The notes under the pieces are model-generated. The model saw only the letters and a list, made by a program, of their open reading frames with translations. It did no database searches and was not told the DNA's origin. The position numbers and the translations under genes are program-made. This document shows, in pieces, positions 17,461 through 28,717 of a stretch of 51,903 bases of DNA (position 1 is the stretch's first letter; each line of letters opens with the position of its first letter). This DNA is from Beggiatoa sp. (lineage in GTDB: Bacteria > Pseudomonadota > Gammaproteobacteria > Beggiatoales > Beggiatoaceae). The stretch spans positions 1 to 51,903 of the forward strand of contig QKBZ01000073.1 in the NCBI GenBank assembly GCA_003245895.1, read 5' to 3'.

Positions 17461-18150
17461 ATGGCAAAATTATCTAAACGAGCAAAAGCGATTCGTGAAA
17501 AAGTCGTTTCAGGCAAACTCTATAGCTTTGAAGAAGCAGTTGCTTTATTAAAAGATTTGCCACCTGCTAAATTCTTAGAATCTATTGATGTCAGCGTTAA
17601 CTTAGGTGTTGACCCACGTAAATCTGATCAAGTGGTGCGTGGTTCTACAGTATTACCTAATGGTACAGGCAAAACAGTACGTGTTGCCGTGTTTGCACAA
17701 GGTGCAAATGCAGATGCTGCTAAAGCAGCCGGTGCAGACGTAGTGGGTTTTGAAGACTTAGCCGCAGAAATCAAAGGCGGTTTCATGGACTTCGATGTAG
17801 TGATTGCCTCTCCTGATGCAATGCGCATTGTCGGTCAATTAGGTCAAATCTTAGGCCCTCGTGGCTTAATGCCTAACCCTAAAGTGGGTACTGTTACTCC
17901 TGACGTTGTGACTGCGGTCAACAATGCAAAAGCAGGTCAGGTACGTTACCGTACTGATAAAGCCGGTATCATCCATTGCTCTTTAGGCAAATTAGACTTT
18001 GATGTAGAGGCTTTAAAAGGTAACTTACAAGCCCTGTTAGCTGACTTAAATAAAGCTAAACCTAGCACTGCTAAAGGCGTTTACATGCGTCGTGTGACCT
18101 TATCGACCACGATGGGGCCTGGTGTAGGTATCGATCAAACTTCTTTATAA
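17461..18150 (+). CDS. rplA: 50S ribosomal protein L1
   Basis: A 229-residue L1 forming the ribosomal L1 stalk and the repressor of this operon. The signature [15 protein letters not shown] and the N-terminal [11 protein letters not shown] are clear. The length matches the family (about 230). Two bases separate it from rplK. Confidence 0.98.
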   Translation: MAKLSKRAKAIREKVVSGKLYSFEEAVALLKDLPPAKFLESIDVSVNLGVDPRKSDQVVRGSTVLPNGTGKTVRVAVFAQGANADAAKAAGADVVGFEDLAAEIKGGFMDFDVVIASPDAMRIVGQLGQILGPRGLMPNPKVGTVTPDVVTAVNNAKAGQVRYRTDKAGIIHCSLGKLDFDVEALKGNLQALLADLNKAKPSTAKGVYMRRVTLSTTMGPGVGIDQTSL

Positions 18151-18162
18151 GCGAAGTTTGTC

Positions 18163-18185
18163 AGACGACAGTTTAACTGTCGTCT
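18163..18185 (+). terminator. Hairpin after rplA
   Basis: A perfect 10-base stem AGACGACAGT/ACTGTCGTCT with a TTA loop, 12 bases past the rplA stop. No U run follows. It is likely a 3'-end stabilising or partial termination hairpin before the rplJ leader. Confidence 0.5.
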
Positions 18186-18259
18186 ATCCCGAATATTCAT
18201 CGTTTGCCAATAGGTGAGCGATACAACTAACTTTGTTGGGCTGCTGATGATTGATGATA

Positions 18260-18370
18260 CTCAACTTTCAGCGGCCGTCAAAGACCACAGGTGCGAGTAG
18301 GAAAACTCGTTTAATTGAGTGTCTAACTGACCTCCGCCAGTGTAGACGGCAAGACCGCTGAAAGGTCTTT
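18260..18370 (+). promoter_or_regulatory. L10 leader (rplJL autoregulation)
   Basis: A long-range helix joins CTTTCAGCG plus GCCGTC (18265-18279) with GACGGC, a four-base AAGA bulge and CCGCTGAAAG (18345-18364). It encloses smaller hairpins, including CGAGT/ACTCG. The bulged helix and the position upstream of rplJ match the L10 leader, bound by the L10-L12 complex to repress rplJ-rplL translation. Confidence 0.8.
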
Positions 18371-18436
18371 GCTGATGAGCGAAACTGATAAGTGTGTGAA
18401 CACTTAATAGTTTATTTTTAAGCAAGGAGATACTGT

Positions 18437-18961
18437 ATGCCGCTAAGACTTGCTGACAAGCAGGCAATCGTGGCTGAAGTCGCAGAAGTTGCGGCGAATG
18501 CCTATTCTGCTGTCACTGCTGAATATCGTGGCATGACTGTAGCGGAAATGACAGACTTACGGGTACAAGCTCGTAAAAACGGCGTTTATTTACGTGTCGT
18601 GCGCAACACCTTAGCTCGCCGCGCTGTGGCTGAGACTGAGTTCGAGTGCTTGAACGAAACGCTGACAGGTCCTGTCGTTTTAGCCTTCTCACAAGAAGAC
18701 CCAGGTGCTGCGGCACGGGTCATCAAAGAGTTTATTAAAACTAACAAGAAACTGCTGGTTAAAAGCGTAGCCATCGGCGGTCAATTGTATAGTGCTGATG
18801 AACTCGAAAGAGTCTCGAAGATGCCGACTCGTGATGAGGCGCTCAGCATGTTAATGTCGGTGATGAAAGCACCGATCAGCAAATTTGTACGCACTATGGC
18901 TGAACCTCATGCCAAATTGGTACGTACAGTGGCTGCTATCCGCGATAGCAAAGCAGCATAA
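18437..18961 (+). CDS. rplJ: 50S ribosomal protein L10
   Basis: A 174-residue L10. The N-terminal RNA-binding domain has ADKQAIVAEVAEVA, YRGMTVAEMTDLR and VRNTLARRAV. The C-terminal helix, which docks L7/L12 dimers, spans about 135-170. AAGGAG precedes the ATG. With L12 it forms the stalk that recruits translation factors, and the complex represses its own mRNA through the leader at 18260-18370. Confidence 0.97.
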   Translation: MPLRLADKQAIVAEVAEVAANAYSAVTAEYRGMTVAEMTDLRVQARKNGVYLRVVRNTLARRAVAETEFECLNETLTGPVVLAFSQEDPGAAARVIKEFIKTNKKLLVKSVAIGGQLYSADELERVSKMPTRDEALSMLMSVMKAPISKFVRTMAEPHAKLVRTVAAIRDSKAA

Positions 18962-19028
18962 ATTTTATTTCGCTTTTCGTTAACTGGGTAACACGTTAAT
19001 TACCCAAGATACAGGAGTTATCAAAATC

Positions 19029-19409
19029 ATGGCCGTGTCTAAAGAAGAATTGTTAGAAACCATTGCGAACATGACCGTAATGGAAGTTGTTGATTTAATC
19101 AGCGCGATGGAAGAAAAATTCGGTGTTTCTGCTGCTGCGGCAGTTGCTGTTGCTGCACCTGGTGCTGTTGCTGCATCTGGTGATGCTGCTGAAGAGCAAA
19201 CTGAATTCAACGTTATGTTAACTGGTTTTGGTGACAAGAAAGTTAACGTAATTAAAGCCATCCGTGGTATCACTGGTTTAGGTCTGAAAGAAGCGAAAGA
19301 CTTAGTTGAAGGTGCACCTTCAGCAGTTAAAGAAGGCGTTTCTAAAGACGAAGCAGAGAAAATCAAGAAAGAATTGGAAGAAGCAGGGGCAACTGTGGAA
19401 ATCAAGTAA
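19029..19409 (+). CDS. rplL: 50S ribosomal protein L7/L12
   Basis: A 126-residue L7/L12. The N-terminal dimerisation domain is at about 1-32, an Ala/Gly-rich hinge ([17 protein letters not shown]) follows, and the C-terminal factor-binding domain has [24 protein letters not shown]. The length is normal (120-128). It lies 67 bases after rplJ with its own AGGAG. Confidence 0.98.
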   Translation: MAVSKEELLETIANMTVMEVVDLISAMEEKFGVSAAAAVAVAAPGAVAASGDAAEEQTEFNVMLTGFGDKKVNVIKAIRGITGLGLKEAKDLVEGAPSAVKEGVSKDEAEKIKKELEEAGATVEIK

Positions 19410-19451
19410 GTTTCACTTGCTTTCTATATTCACTGCTACAATTAATTGAAT

Positions 19452-19481
19452 GGCTGGTGGCCTTGTGTTACCGGCCTTTTT
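19452..19481 (+). terminator. Attenuator between rplL and rpoB
   Basis: The stem GGCTGGT/ACCGGCC (7 pairs, one G-U) is followed by TTTTT. In E. coli a leaky terminator at the same place lowers rpoBC expression relative to the ribosomal protein genes. Confidence 0.75.
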
Positions 19482-19566
19482 CTGCTAGTACCAATCTTGT
19501 CCTTTTAGATTAACTGTTCCCGAACGTTGGCGTTCTAAGCAGTATTGGGTAAAACTGGGAGTGATA

Positions 19567-22500
19567 ATGGCCTATTCGTTCACTGAAAAAAAACGTATTC
19601 GCAAGGATTTTGGTAAGCGTTCCAGCATACTAAAAGTACCTTATCTGCTCGCCACACAGATTGAATCCTACCGTAGTTTTTTACAAAAAGACACCCCTGC
19701 CGAAGCGCGTGATGATTTGGGATTACACGCTGCTTTTAAATCCGTTTTCCCAATTGTCAGCTATTCTGGCAATGCTGTGCTGGAATATGTCAGCTACCGC
19801 TTAGGTAAGCCAATGTTTGACGTGAAGGAATGTCAAGTACGTGGCATGACCTATGCTGCGTCTTTGCGCGTCAAAGTGCGCTTGGTGTTATACGATAAAG
19901 ATTCTAAAAACCGTGCGGTTAAAGATATTAAAGAACAAGAAGTCTATATGGGCGAAATGCCGTTAATGACAGACACTGGCACGTTTGTGATTAATGGTAC
20001 TGAACGGGTGATTGTGTCTCAGTTACACCGTTCTCCTGGGGTCTTCTTTGATCACGACAAAGGGAAAACCCATTCTTCTGGTAAATTATTATTCTCTGCG
20101 CGTGTAATTCCTTACCGTGGCTCTTGGTTAGACTTTGAATTTGACCATAAAGACTGCGTGTTTGTGCGGATTGACCGTCGCCGCAAACTGCCTGCCAGCA
20201 TTTTATTGCGTGCCTTAGGGTTTGATAATGAGCAAATGTTACGTTTGTTCTTTGATACCAATGCATTTGAATGCCGTGGCGGTGAGTTTTTCTTAACCTT
20301 AATTCCTGAGCGTTTGCGCGGTGAATTGGCCTCTTTTGATATTAAAGATGCCGAAGGTAATGTGGTGGTGGAAACCGGTCGTCGCATTACCGTGCGCCAT
20401 ATCCGTATTTTAGAAAACGCGCAAGTCACCTCGTTGAGCGTGCCACGCGATTATGTAGAAGGCAAAATTTTAGCGCATGATGTCATCAGCAGTATTGGTG
20501 GTGCCACGATTGCTAAAGCCAACGATGAATTAACGCCTGAGTTATTAGAAGCCTTTGTTGAACATGGTGTGGATAACTTCCATACTTTGTACACCAACGA
20601 CTTAGATCGCGGGCCTTATTTGTCCGATACTTTGCGTATCGATCCAACGACTACCCCATTAGAAGCCCATGTCGAAATTTATCGCATGATGCGTCCTGGG
20701 GAGCCACCGACCACTGAAGCGGCAGAGGCGTTATTTAATAACTTATTCTTCACCGCAGAACGCTATGATTTATCAGCAGTAGGTCGTATGAAATTTAACC
20801 GCCGTATTGAGCGGGTTAAATTTACCGATTTTGTTAAAACCTTCTATGAAGCAGGCTTATTAACTGAGCATGATATCTTAGCCGGTTTTAAACCGTTAAT
20901 TGATGAAAATATCTTATCGCGTCAAGGGATTGTCGATGCCTTTAGAAATATGGGCACTGCGTACACCTTGGCAGAAAAAGATTTATTAAAACTGTTAAAA
21001 GAAACTCATGTGTTTGCAGGGCAAGATATTTTCCCTGCTGAATTAGCGCAACAAAGCTTAAGCAATCACGCCAGCTTAGCAGCGCGTGAAGATGCTGCGG
21101 CCTTAGCACACAGTTTACAGTTATTAATCAATAACGAAATTGTGCATGATGCGGTGTTCACAAACGCTTATGAAGCGTTAAAAACACAGGTTAATGTAGA
21201 CGGTTTAGAAGGCAATGCCTTATTGCAAGGTCTGCAAGCCTTAATGGAATTGGGTGTATTCACCCCAGCAGCCTTATTAGACATTGCCCAAACTTTAGCC
21301 AATGTCGGTACTTTATCGCGTCAAGACATCTTAGACGTGTTACGGACTTTAATTAATATCCGTAACGGTAATGGTGTGGTGGACGATATTGACCACTTAG
21401 GCAATCGTCGGATTCGTAGCGTAGGCGAGATGGCGGAAAACCAATTCCGTATCGGTTTAGTACGAGTAGAACGCGCGGTGAAAGAGCGTTTAACCTTGGC
21501 TGAATCTGAAAACATTATGCCGCAAGAGTTGATCAACGCGAAGCCAGTGTCTGCTGCGATTCGGGAGTTCTTTGGTTCCAGCCAATTGTCACAATTTATG
21601 GACCAAAACAACCCCTTATCTGAAGTCACGCATAAACGCCGTGTCTCTGCCTTAGGGCCTGGTGGTTTAACTCGTGAGCGTGCAGGCTTTGAGGTGCGCG
21701 ACGTGCATCCGACTCACTACGGTCGGGTCTGTCCAATTGAAACGCCTGAGGGGCCAAACATTGGTTTGATCAACTCCTTAGCAGTGTATGCGCGTACTAA
21801 CGAGTATGGCTTCTTAGAAACGCCTTATCGTCGCGTGGAAAATGGTCGTGTCACCAGCCAAGTGGATTACTTATCGGCGATTGAAGAAGGCCGCTATGTG
21901 ATTGCACAAGCGAACGCCGAGTTAGACGAAGACGGTTGTTTAGTTGACGACTTGATCACCGCACGGCATGAGAATGAATTTACCTTGATGCCGCGAGATC
22001 GGATTGAGTACATGGACGTGTCGCCACGTCAGATCGTATCGGTGGCAGCCTCCTTAATTCCGTTCTTAGAACACGATGACGCGAACCGTGCGTTAATGGG
22101 TTCTAACATGCAACGTCAAGCAGTACCGACCATTCGTACCGAGAAGCCTTTAGTGGGTACTGGTATGGAACGCGCTGTGGCGGTTGACTCCGGTGTAACC
22201 GTGGTCGCTGAGCGGGGCGGTGTGGTTGACTCTGTGGATGCGGCGCGGATTGTGGTGCGTGCTAACGATGACGAAGCAGAAGCCGGTGAGTCAGGTGTAG
22301 ATATTTACAACTTAACTAAGTATGTACGGTCTAACCAAAACACCTGTATCAACCAAAAACCGTTAGTTCGTCCGGGTGACTTAATTGTCAAAGGCGACGT
22401 ATTAGCCGATGGCCCTTCTACTGACTTAGGTGAGTTGGCCTTAGGGCAAAATATGTTGGTTGCCTTCATGCCGTGGAATGGCTACAACTTTGAGGACTCC

Positions 22501-24114
22501 ATCTTATTGTCCGAACGGGTGGTGCAAGAAGACCGCTTTACCTCGATTCACATCGTGGAATTAAGCTGTATGGCACGCGATACCAAGTTAGGGCCAGAGG
22601 AGATTACCTCAGACATTCCTAACGTCAGTGAAGCTGCTTTAGGCAAGTTAGACCAAGCCGGTATCGTGTACATCGGCGCAGAAGTGCGTCCAGGTGACAT
22701 TTTAGTCGGTAAGGTTACGCCTAAAGGTGAAACCCAATTAACACCTGAAGAAAAACTGTTACGCGCGATTTTCGGTGAGAAAGCCTCTGACGTAAAAGAT
22801 ACCTCTTTGCGTGTACCTTCAGGTACCACCGGTACGGTCATCGACGTGCAAGTATTTACCCGCGACAGCGTGGAAAAAGATGCACGGGCGTTGCAAATTG
22901 AACAAACTGAAATGGATAAAATCCGTAAAGACTTACGCGATAAGTTACGGATTTTAGAAGATGATACCTTCCAGCGTTTAGAGCGGGTATTAGTCGGTCG
23001 TAAAGCCTTAAATGGGCCGAGAGGCTTAGGCGCCAATGCTGAAGTCACTAAAGCCTATTTAGATGGCTTAAGCCGCGAACAATGGTTTGAAATCAGCTTG
23101 CAAGAGCCAGAAATCAACGAGCAGTTAGAGCGTGCGGCGGAAGGCTTAAAAGAAGCGCGTCAACACTCTGACGAGTTGTATGAAGAAAAACGCCGTAAGT
23201 TAACCACGGGTGATGACTTAGCACCGGGTGTGTTAAAAATGGTGAAAGTCTATCTGGCAGTGAAACGTCGTATCCAACCGGGTGACAAGATGGCGGGTCG
23301 TCACGGTAATAAAGGTGTGGTCTCCATGATCGTACCTATTGAGGATATGCCGCATACCGCAGACGGCACACCGGTAGACATCGTGTTAAACCCATTAGGG
23401 GTACCTTCACGGATGAACATCGGTCAGGTGTTGGAAACCCATTTAGGTTTAGCCGCAAAAGGCTTAGGCATACAGATTGACCGGATGTTAAAAGCACAAC
23501 GAGAAGTCGCTGACTTACGCGAATTCTTAGGCAAAGTGTATAACGTCAGTGGTAAACGCGAAGATTTAGACAGTTTCTCTGATGATGAGATTCTGGAATT
23601 ATCGCGCAACTTACGCCGAGGCGTACCGACTGCGACACCAGTATTTGACGGTGCCAGTGAAGACGAAATCAAATATATGCTGAATTTAGCGGGTTTAGAG
23701 ACCAATGGTCAAACCCGTTTATTCGATGGTCGTACCGGTGAATTATTTGAACGTCCGGTCACGATTGGCTATATGTACATGCTGAAGTTAAACCACTTGG
23801 TTGACGACAAGATGCACGCACGTTCCACAGGGCCTTACAGCTTAGTGACACAACAACCGTTAGGCGGTAAAGCGCAATTCGGTGGTCAACGCTTCGGGGA
23901 AATGGAAGTGTGGGCACTGGAAGCTTACGGCGCGGCGTACACCTTGCAAGAAATGCTGACGGTGAAATCGGATGACGTAAACGGTCGTACTAAGATGTAT
24001 AAAAACATCGTGGATGGCGACCACCGTATGGAAGCGGGCATGCCTGAGTCCTTCAACGTATTGGTCAAAGAGATCCGTTCGTTGGGTATCGATATCGAGT
24101 TAGAACAAGACTGA
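19567..24114 (+). CDS. rpoB: RNA polymerase subunit beta with large internal insertion
   Basis: A 1515-residue beta subunit, about 170 residues longer than E. coli RpoB (1342). The start at 19567 has GGGAG upstream. The conserved framework is intact: [15 protein letters not shown], the rifampicin-pocket region [15 protein letters not shown] (from residue 670), [26 protein letters not shown], and the C-terminal clamp. The extra residues lie between MKFNR (408-412) and [10 protein letters not shown] (583-592), where E. coli has about 11 residues. The insert is helical in character and contains repeated LSRQ-x-I-x-D-x-x-R-like units. It lies just upstream of the [10 protein letters not shown] segment, on the beta lobe/fork side. 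The reading frame is uninterrupted. Confidence 0.98.
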   Translation: MAYSFTEKKRIRKDFGKRSSILKVPYLLATQIESYRSFLQKDTPAEARDDLGLHAAFKSVFPIVSYSGNAVLEYVSYRLGKPMFDVKECQVRGMTYAASLRVKVRLVLYDKDSKNRAVKDIKEQEVYMGEMPLMTDTGTFVINGTERVIVSQLHRSPGVFFDHDKGKTHSSGKLLFSARVIPYRGSWLDFEFDHKDCVFVRIDRRRKLPASILLRALGFDNEQMLRLFFDTNAFECRGGEFFLTLIPERLRGELASFDIKDAEGNVVVETGRRITVRHIRILENAQVTSLSVPRDYVEGKILAHDVISSIGGATIAKANDELTPELLEAFVEHGVDNFHTLYTNDLDRGPYLSDTLRIDPTTTPLEAHVEIYRMMRPGEPPTTEAAEALFNNLFFTAERYDLSAVGRMKFNRRIERVKFTDFVKTFYEAGLLTEHDILAGFKPLIDENILSRQGIVDAFRNMGTAYTLAEKDLLKLLKETHVFAGQDIFPAELAQQSLSNHASLAAREDAAALAHSLQLLINNEIVHDAVFTNAYEALKTQVNVDGLEGNALLQGLQALMELGVFTPAALLDIAQTLANVGTLSRQDILDVLRTLINIRNGNGVVDDIDHLGNRRIRSVGEMAENQFRIGLVRVERAVKERLTLAESENIMPQELINAKPVSAAIREFFGSSQLSQFMDQNNPLSEVTHKRRVSALGPGGLTRERAGFEVRDVHPTHYGRVCPIETPEGPNIGLINSLAVYARTNEYGFLETPYRRVENGRVTSQVDYLSAIEEGRYVIAQANAELDEDGCLVDDLITARHENEFTLMPRDRIEYMDVSPRQIVSVAASLIPFLEHDDANRALMGSNMQRQAVPTIRTEKPLVGTGMERAVAVDSGVTVVAERGGVVDSVDAARIVVRANDDEAEAGESGVDIYNLTKYVRSNQNTCINQKPLVRPGDLIVKGDVLADGPSTDLGELALGQNMLVAFMPWNGYNFEDSILLSERVVQEDRFTSIHIVELSCMARDTKLGPEEITSDIPNVSEAALGKLDQAGIVYIGAEVRPGDILVGKVTPKGETQLTPEEKLLRAIFGEKASDVKDTSLRVPSGTTGTVIDVQVFTRDSVEKDARALQIEQTEMDKIRKDLRDKLRILEDDTFQRLERVLVGRKALNGPRGLGANAEVTKAYLDGLSREQWFEISLQEPEINEQLERAAEGLKEARQHSDELYEEKRRKLTTGDDLAPGVLKMVKVYLAVKRRIQPGDKMAGRHGNKGVVSMIVPIEDMPHTADGTPVDIVLNPLGVPSRMNIGQVLETHLGLAAKGLGIQIDRMLKAQREVADLREFLGKVYNVSGKREDLDSFSDDEILELSRNLRRGVPTATPVFDGASEDEIKYMLNLAGLETNGQTRLFDGRTGELFERPVTIGYMYMLKLNHLVDDKMHARSTGPYSLVTQQPLGGKAQFGGQRFGEMEVWALEAYGAAYTLQEMLTVKSDDVNGRTKMYKNIVDGDHRMEAGMPESFNVLVKEIRSLGIDIELEQD

Positions 24115-24132
24115 TTGCAGTTATCAGGTGAT

Positions 24133-24160
24133 ATGGCAAGTGCTTCTTAGCACTTGCCAT
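24133..24160 (+). promoter_or_regulatory. Intercistronic hairpin rpoB-rpoC
   Basis: A perfect 11-base stem ATGGCAAGTGC/GCACTTGCCAT with a 6-base loop, 18 bases after rpoB. No U run follows, so RNA processing or stability control is more likely than termination. Confidence 0.6.
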
Positions 24161-24200
24161 TTGCTGCTGATTACTGATCACTGTAAACGGGAGAACGGTT

Positions 24201-27200
24201 TTGAAAGATTTGCTGAATCTGTTAAATAGCCAAGGACAGATCGAAGAATTCGACAGGATTTGTATTGGCTTGGCCTCACCAGAGAAAATTCGCTCATGGT
24301 CTTATGGTGAAGTCAAAAAACCTGAAACGATCAATTACCGCACGTTTAAACCCGAGCGGGATGGCTTGTTCTGCGCCAAGATTTTCGGCCCTATTAAGGA
24401 TTATGAGTGCTTGTGCGGTAAGTACAAACGCTTAAAACATCGCGGCGTAGTGTGCGAAAAATGTGGCGTAGAAGTCACTCAAGCTAAAGTACGTCGTGAG
24501 CGCATGGGGCATATTGAATTAGCCAGCCCTGTGGCGCATATCTGGTATTTAAAATCCTTGCCATCACGCATGGGTTTATTATTAGACTTAACCTTACGCG
24601 ACATTGAGCGGGTGTTGTATTTTGAAGCCTATGTGGTTATTGACCCTGGTTTTGATACCCCATTACAACGCGGTCAATTGTTAAGCGAAGAAGAATATTT
24701 AGACGCGCTGGAAGAATACGGAGATGAATTCGTGGCCTTAATGGGCGCGGAAGCGGTTAATGAATTGCTGAAAAGCATGGATTTAGCCGGTGAAGTGAAC
24801 CGTTTACGCGAAGAAATCAACAGCACGAATTCAGAAACCAAGATCAAAAAGCTGAGCAAACGGCTGAAACTGATCGAGTCTTTCTTGCATTCTGGCAACC
24901 GTCCTGAATGGATGGTGTTGAAAGTATTGCCGGTATTACCTCCTGAGTTGCGTCCGTTAGTGCCGTTAGATGGCGGTCGTTTTGCCACTTCTGACTTAAA
25001 CGACTTATACCGTCGCGTGATTAACCGGAATAACCGTTTAAAACGCTTATTGGACTTAAATGCACCAGACATCATCGTGCGCAACGAAAAACGGATGTTA
25101 CAAGAATCCGTGGATGCGTTGCTGGATAACGGTCGTCGTGGTCGTGCCATTACTGGTACTAACAAGTTACCGCTGAAATCCTTAGCCGACATGATTAAGG
25201 GTAAGCAAGGTCGTTTCCGTCAAAACTTATTAGGGAAACGGGTTGACTACTCTGGTCGTTCAGTCATCGTGGTTGGTCCTAGCTTAAAACTGCAACAATG
25301 TGGTTTACCGAAAAAAATGGCCTTGGAATTATTCAAGCCGTTTGTGTTTGGTAAATTAGAATTGCGCGGTTTAGCGACCACCATTAAAGCGGCGAAAAAA
25401 TTGGTTGAGCGTGAAGGGCCAGAAGTTTGGGACATTTTAGACGAAGTGATCCGCGAACATCCGGTAATGTTAAACCGTGCGCCAACTTTACACCGTTTAG
25501 GTATTCAAGCCTTTGAACCGGTGTTGATTGAAGGTAAAGCGATCCAGTTGCATCCGTTAGTCTGTACTGCCTTTAACGCCGACTTCGACGGTGACCAAAT
25601 GGCGGTGCATGTGCCGTTATCAATTGAAGCGCAGTTAGAAGCACGCTCGTTGATGATGTCAACTAACAACATCTTATCGCCTGCCAACGGTGAGCCGATT
25701 ATCGTACCGTCTCAAGACGTGGTCTTGGGCTTGTACTATATGACCCGTGAGCGTTTAGGTGCCAAAGGTGAAGGCATGTTATTGCGCGACACTAAAGAAG
25801 TGCATCGTGCTTATAACAACCACGAGTTAGACTTACAAGCGCGCGTCACGGTGCGGGTAAAAGAGTCAATTTTCGACGAAAACGGCGTACCGGTAGAACA
25901 CACCATTCGTGTCAACACTACCGCAGGTCGTGCCTTATTATCCGACATTCTGCCAGCGGGCTTACCGTTTAAGATCATCGACTGTTCTTTGACTAAGAAA
26001 GCGATTTCTAAGCTGATTAACTCTTGTTATCGCCAAGTAGGCTTAAAAGAGACTGTGATCTTTGCTGACCGTTTAATGTATACCGGTTTCTCGTATGCAA
26101 CCCGCGCTGGGATTTCTATCGGCGTGGAAGACATGGTCGTCCCTGATGACAAACCGGATATTATTAGTGCCGCAGAAGCTGAGGTGAAAGAAATCGAAGA
26201 ACAATATGGTTCTGGTTTAATCACCAACGGTGAACGCTATAACAAAGTGGTCGACATCTGGTCTCACACCAATGATAAATTGGCTAAGGCCATGATGAGC
26301 AAGTTAGGCACAGAGCCAGTGTTTGAATTAGACGGTTCACCTCGCTTGGATGAAAACGGCAAGCAAGTGATGCAGCCTTCGTTTAACTCCATCTACATGA
26401 TGGCGGATTCTGGAGCGCGGGGTTCTGCGGCACAGATTCGGCAGTTAGCGGGGATGCGGGGCTTAATGGCAAAACCTGACGGTTCTATCATTGAAACGCC
26501 GATTACTGCGAACTTCCGTGAAGGCTTAAACGTTTTACAATACTTTATTTCTACTCACGGGGCGCGGAAAGGTCTGGCCGATACTGCGTTAAAAACCGCG
26601 AACTCTGGTTACTTAACCCGTCGTTTAGTAGACGTAGCGCAAGATATGGTGGTGTTAGAGCCAGATTGTGGCACGCACCACGGTTTAGAAATGACCCCAT
26701 TAATTGAAGGTGGGGACGTTGTTGAACCATTGCGCGAGCGTGTATTAGGTCGTGTGTTAGCGGAAGATGTATTAATCCCTACCCAAGACGAGCCGTTGAT
26801 CACGCGTGGCACCTTGTTAGATGAAGCATGGGTAGAGCGTTTAGACGAGCACAGTATTGACCGTGTTCGAGTACGTTCCGCCATTACTTGTGAATCACGC
26901 TATGGTATTTGCGCCATGTGTTATGGTCGTGACTTAGGTCGCGGTCACTTGGTGAACAATGGTGAAGCAGTCGGCGTTATCGCAGCACAGTCTATCGGTG
27001 AACCGGGTACCCAGTTAACCATGCGGACGTTCCACATCGGTGGTGCAGCTTCGCGGGCGGCAGCGGTCAGCAGCATTGAAGCCAAGTCAAAAGGGGTGGT
27101 CAAGTTACACAACATTAAGACCATTCAACAACAAGGTGATAATGCGACTGGTAAGTTAATCGCCGTTTCTCGTTCGGGTGAGTTAAGTATTCTGGACGAG

Positions 27201-28442
27201 TTTGGTCGGGAGCGGGAACGCTATAAAGTACCTTACGGTGCGGTGTTCTCGGTACACGATGGCGATACCGTAGAAGGCGGTCAACAAATTGCTACTTGGG
27301 ACCCACATACTCACCCTGTGATTACAGAGGTAAAAGGTAAAGTTGCCTTTAGTGAAGTATTAGAAGGGGTTACAGTTAGTCGTAAAACGGATGAAATTAC
27401 CGGCTTAAGCAGTATCGAGGTAATGGACCCTAAACAGCGGCCTGCCAACGCGAAAGATACGCGCCCAATGGTGAAATTGATCGACGAAGATGGCTATGAC
27501 TTGTGCATTCCAGGGACTGAAATGCCTGCGTCTTACTTCTTGCCACCGAAAGCGATTATTGTTGTTGAAGATGGTTCTTTAGTGAACGTCGGGGACGTTA
27601 TTGCCCGTCTGCCACAAGAATCTTCTAAAACCCGTGACATTACCGGTGGTTTACCACGGGTTGCTGACTTGTTTGAAGCGCGTGCGCCAAAAGAGCCTGC
27701 GGTATTGGCTGAAACCAGCGGTACTGTGAGCTTTGGTAAAGATACTAAGACCAAACAGCGTTTGATCATCACCGACAAATCGGGCGAAGCGACTGAAATT
27801 CCGATTCCGAAATGGCGGCATGTTAACGTGTTCGAGGGTGAGCATGTAGAACGTGGTGAAAACTTAGTAGACGGTGCGCCAAACCCGCACGACATTTTAC
27901 GCTTGTTAGGTATCACGGCCTTAGCCAGTTATATCGTGAATGAAGTGCAAGAGGTTTACCGCTTACAAGGGGTTAAAATCAACGACAAGCACATTGAAGT
28001 CATCGTGCGTCAAATGTTGCGTAAAGTCGTGGTGCAAGACTCTGGCGAGACCCGTTTATTACGCGGTGAGCAAGTGGAACGTGCACGTTTATTAGAAGAA
28101 AACGAGCGCGTATTAGCCGAAGGCAAAATGCCAGCGACCTTTGAGCCAATTTTATTAGGGATTACTAAAGCTTCTCTGGCGACAGAATCCTTTATTTCTG
28201 CGGCATCGTTCCAAGAAACCACACGGGTATTAACCGAGGCTTCTGTGAGCGGTCGTTGTGATGACTTACGCGGTCTGAAAGAAAACGTGATTGTAGGTCG
28301 CTTGATTCCTGCGGGTACAGGCTTGGCTTATCATGATGACCGTCGCCGTCAGCAGCGTCAATACAACGCAGGTACGCAACCACCAATGCCGATTGATACA
28401 GAAGAATCTGGCGTTGAAGATGCGACTTCATCTGAAATGTAA
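24201..28442 (+). CDS. rpoC: RNA polymerase subunit beta prime
   Basis: A 1413-residue beta-prime subunit (E. coli 1407). The start is a rare TTG at 24201, with GGGAG upstream and the expected N-terminus [10 protein letters not shown]; no better ATG exists. The N-terminal zinc site has CLCGKY and CEKCGVEV. The catalytic loop NADFDGDQ carries the three magnesium-binding Asp residues. The trigger loop region is near [10 protein letters not shown]. The second zinc site has [13 protein letters not shown]. No large lineage insertion is seen, unlike rpoB. Confidence 0.98.
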   Translation: MKDLLNLLNSQGQIEEFDRICIGLASPEKIRSWSYGEVKKPETINYRTFKPERDGLFCAKIFGPIKDYECLCGKYKRLKHRGVVCEKCGVEVTQAKVRRERMGHIELASPVAHIWYLKSLPSRMGLLLDLTLRDIERVLYFEAYVVIDPGFDTPLQRGQLLSEEEYLDALEEYGDEFVALMGAEAVNELLKSMDLAGEVNRLREEINSTNSETKIKKLSKRLKLIESFLHSGNRPEWMVLKVLPVLPPELRPLVPLDGGRFATSDLNDLYRRVINRNNRLKRLLDLNAPDIIVRNEKRMLQESVDALLDNGRRGRAITGTNKLPLKSLADMIKGKQGRFRQNLLGKRVDYSGRSVIVVGPSLKLQQCGLPKKMALELFKPFVFGKLELRGLATTIKAAKKLVEREGPEVWDILDEVIREHPVMLNRAPTLHRLGIQAFEPVLIEGKAIQLHPLVCTAFNADFDGDQMAVHVPLSIEAQLEARSLMMSTNNILSPANGEPIIVPSQDVVLGLYYMTRERLGAKGEGMLLRDTKEVHRAYNNHELDLQARVTVRVKESIFDENGVPVEHTIRVNTTAGRALLSDILPAGLPFKIIDCSLTKKAISKLINSCYRQVGLKETVIFADRLMYTGFSYATRAGISIGVEDMVVPDDKPDIISAAEAEVKEIEEQYGSGLITNGERYNKVVDIWSHTNDKLAKAMMSKLGTEPVFELDGSPRLDENGKQVMQPSFNSIYMMADSGARGSAAQIRQLAGMRGLMAKPDGSIIETPITANFREGLNVLQYFISTHGARKGLADTALKTANSGYLTRRLVDVAQDMVVLEPDCGTHHGLEMTPLIEGGDVVEPLRERVLGRVLAEDVLIPTQDEPLITRGTLLDEAWVERLDEHSIDRVRVRSAITCESRYGICAMCYGRDLGRGHLVNNGEAVGVIAAQSIGEPGTQLTMRTFHIGGAASRAAAVSSIEAKSKGVVKLHNIKTIQQQGDNATGKLIAVSRSGELSILDEFGRERERYKVPYGAVFSVHDGDTVEGGQQIATWDPHTHPVITEVKGKVAFSEVLEGVTVSRKTDEITGLSSIEVMDPKQRPANAKDTRPMVKLIDEDGYDLCIPGTEMPASYFLPPKAIIVVEDGSLVNVGDVIARLPQESSKTRDITGGLPRVADLFEARAPKEPAVLAETSGTVSFGKDTKTKQRLIITDKSGEATEIPIPKWRHVNVFEGEHVERGENLVDGAPNPHDILRLLGITALASYIVNEVQEVYRLQGVKINDKHIEVIVRQMLRKVVVQDSGETRLLRGEQVERARLLEENERVLAEGKMPATFEPILLGITKASLATESFISAASFQETTRVLTEASVSGRCDDLRGLKENVIVGRLIPAGTGLAYHDDRRRQQRQYNAGTQPPMPIDTEESGVEDATSSEM

Positions 28443-28454
28443 GCCTGTTGCCTT

Positions 28455-28482
28455 ATGAGTGTGTTTGTTTGAACACACTCAT
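28455..28482 (+). terminator. Hairpin after rpoC
   Basis: An 11-base perfect stem (ATGAGTGTGTT/AACACACTCAT) with a six-base loop, 12 bases past the rpoC stop. There is no U run directly after. A second stem at 28498-28530 follows. Confidence 0.5.
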
Positions 28483-28497
28483 TAGCCACATTAAACA

Positions 28498-28537
28498 AGC
28501 GATGTTGAGTGCAGTTTGGCTCACATCGCTTAAATTT
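28498..28537 (+). terminator. Probable terminator of rpoBC
   Basis: AGCGATGT plus GAG pairs with CTC plus ACATCGCT (8 + 3 pairs with a one-base bulge). The stem is followed by TAAATTTT. Together with 28455-28482 it probably ends the operon. Confidence 0.45.
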
Positions 28538-28558
28538 TGTGGGTGCAGTGACATAGAT

Positions 28559-28588
28559 GTAGGGTGGAATAGCGCAGCGTATTCCACC
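28559..28588 (+). repeat. REP element, GTAGGGTGGAATA type (left arm of pair)
   Basis: A GTAG foot, then GGTGGAATA, loop GCGCAGCG and TATTCCACC. It pairs head-to-head with 28636-28668. Confidence 0.88.
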
Positions 28589-28635
28589 ATGAAACTCTGC
28601 AAATCATTAAAGGAAATGCAGACAACAAGTGTCAT

Positions 28636-28668
28636 GGTGGAATACGGCTTATGCCTATTCCACCCTAC
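28636..28668 (-). repeat. REP element, GTAGGGTGGAATA type (right arm of pair)
   Basis: On the minus strand it begins GTAGGGTGGAATA and ends TATTCCACC. The pair fills the junction between the rpoBC operon and the dcw genes. It ends 49 bases before the ftsW start. Confidence 0.88.
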
Positions 28669-28717
28669 ATATTGCAACACGCTGTCTTAAGTGACGTAAT
28701 CTCCCTAGGAGTCAAAC

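Noticed and set aside
20803-21312. RpoB insertion as an intein
   Set aside because: It lacks a splice-junction Cys/Ser start, the His-Asn end and homing endonuclease motifs, and is only about 160 residues of helix-like sequence.
22548-23048. Long minus-strand frames inside rpoB, ftsZ (37283-37822) and murG (29990-30571)
   Set aside because: Mirror frames of well-conserved genes; composition is that of antisense translation.
28448-28690. Overlapping frames on both strands after rpoC
   Set aside because: They are made from the hairpins and the REP pair; palindromes create mirrored open frames.
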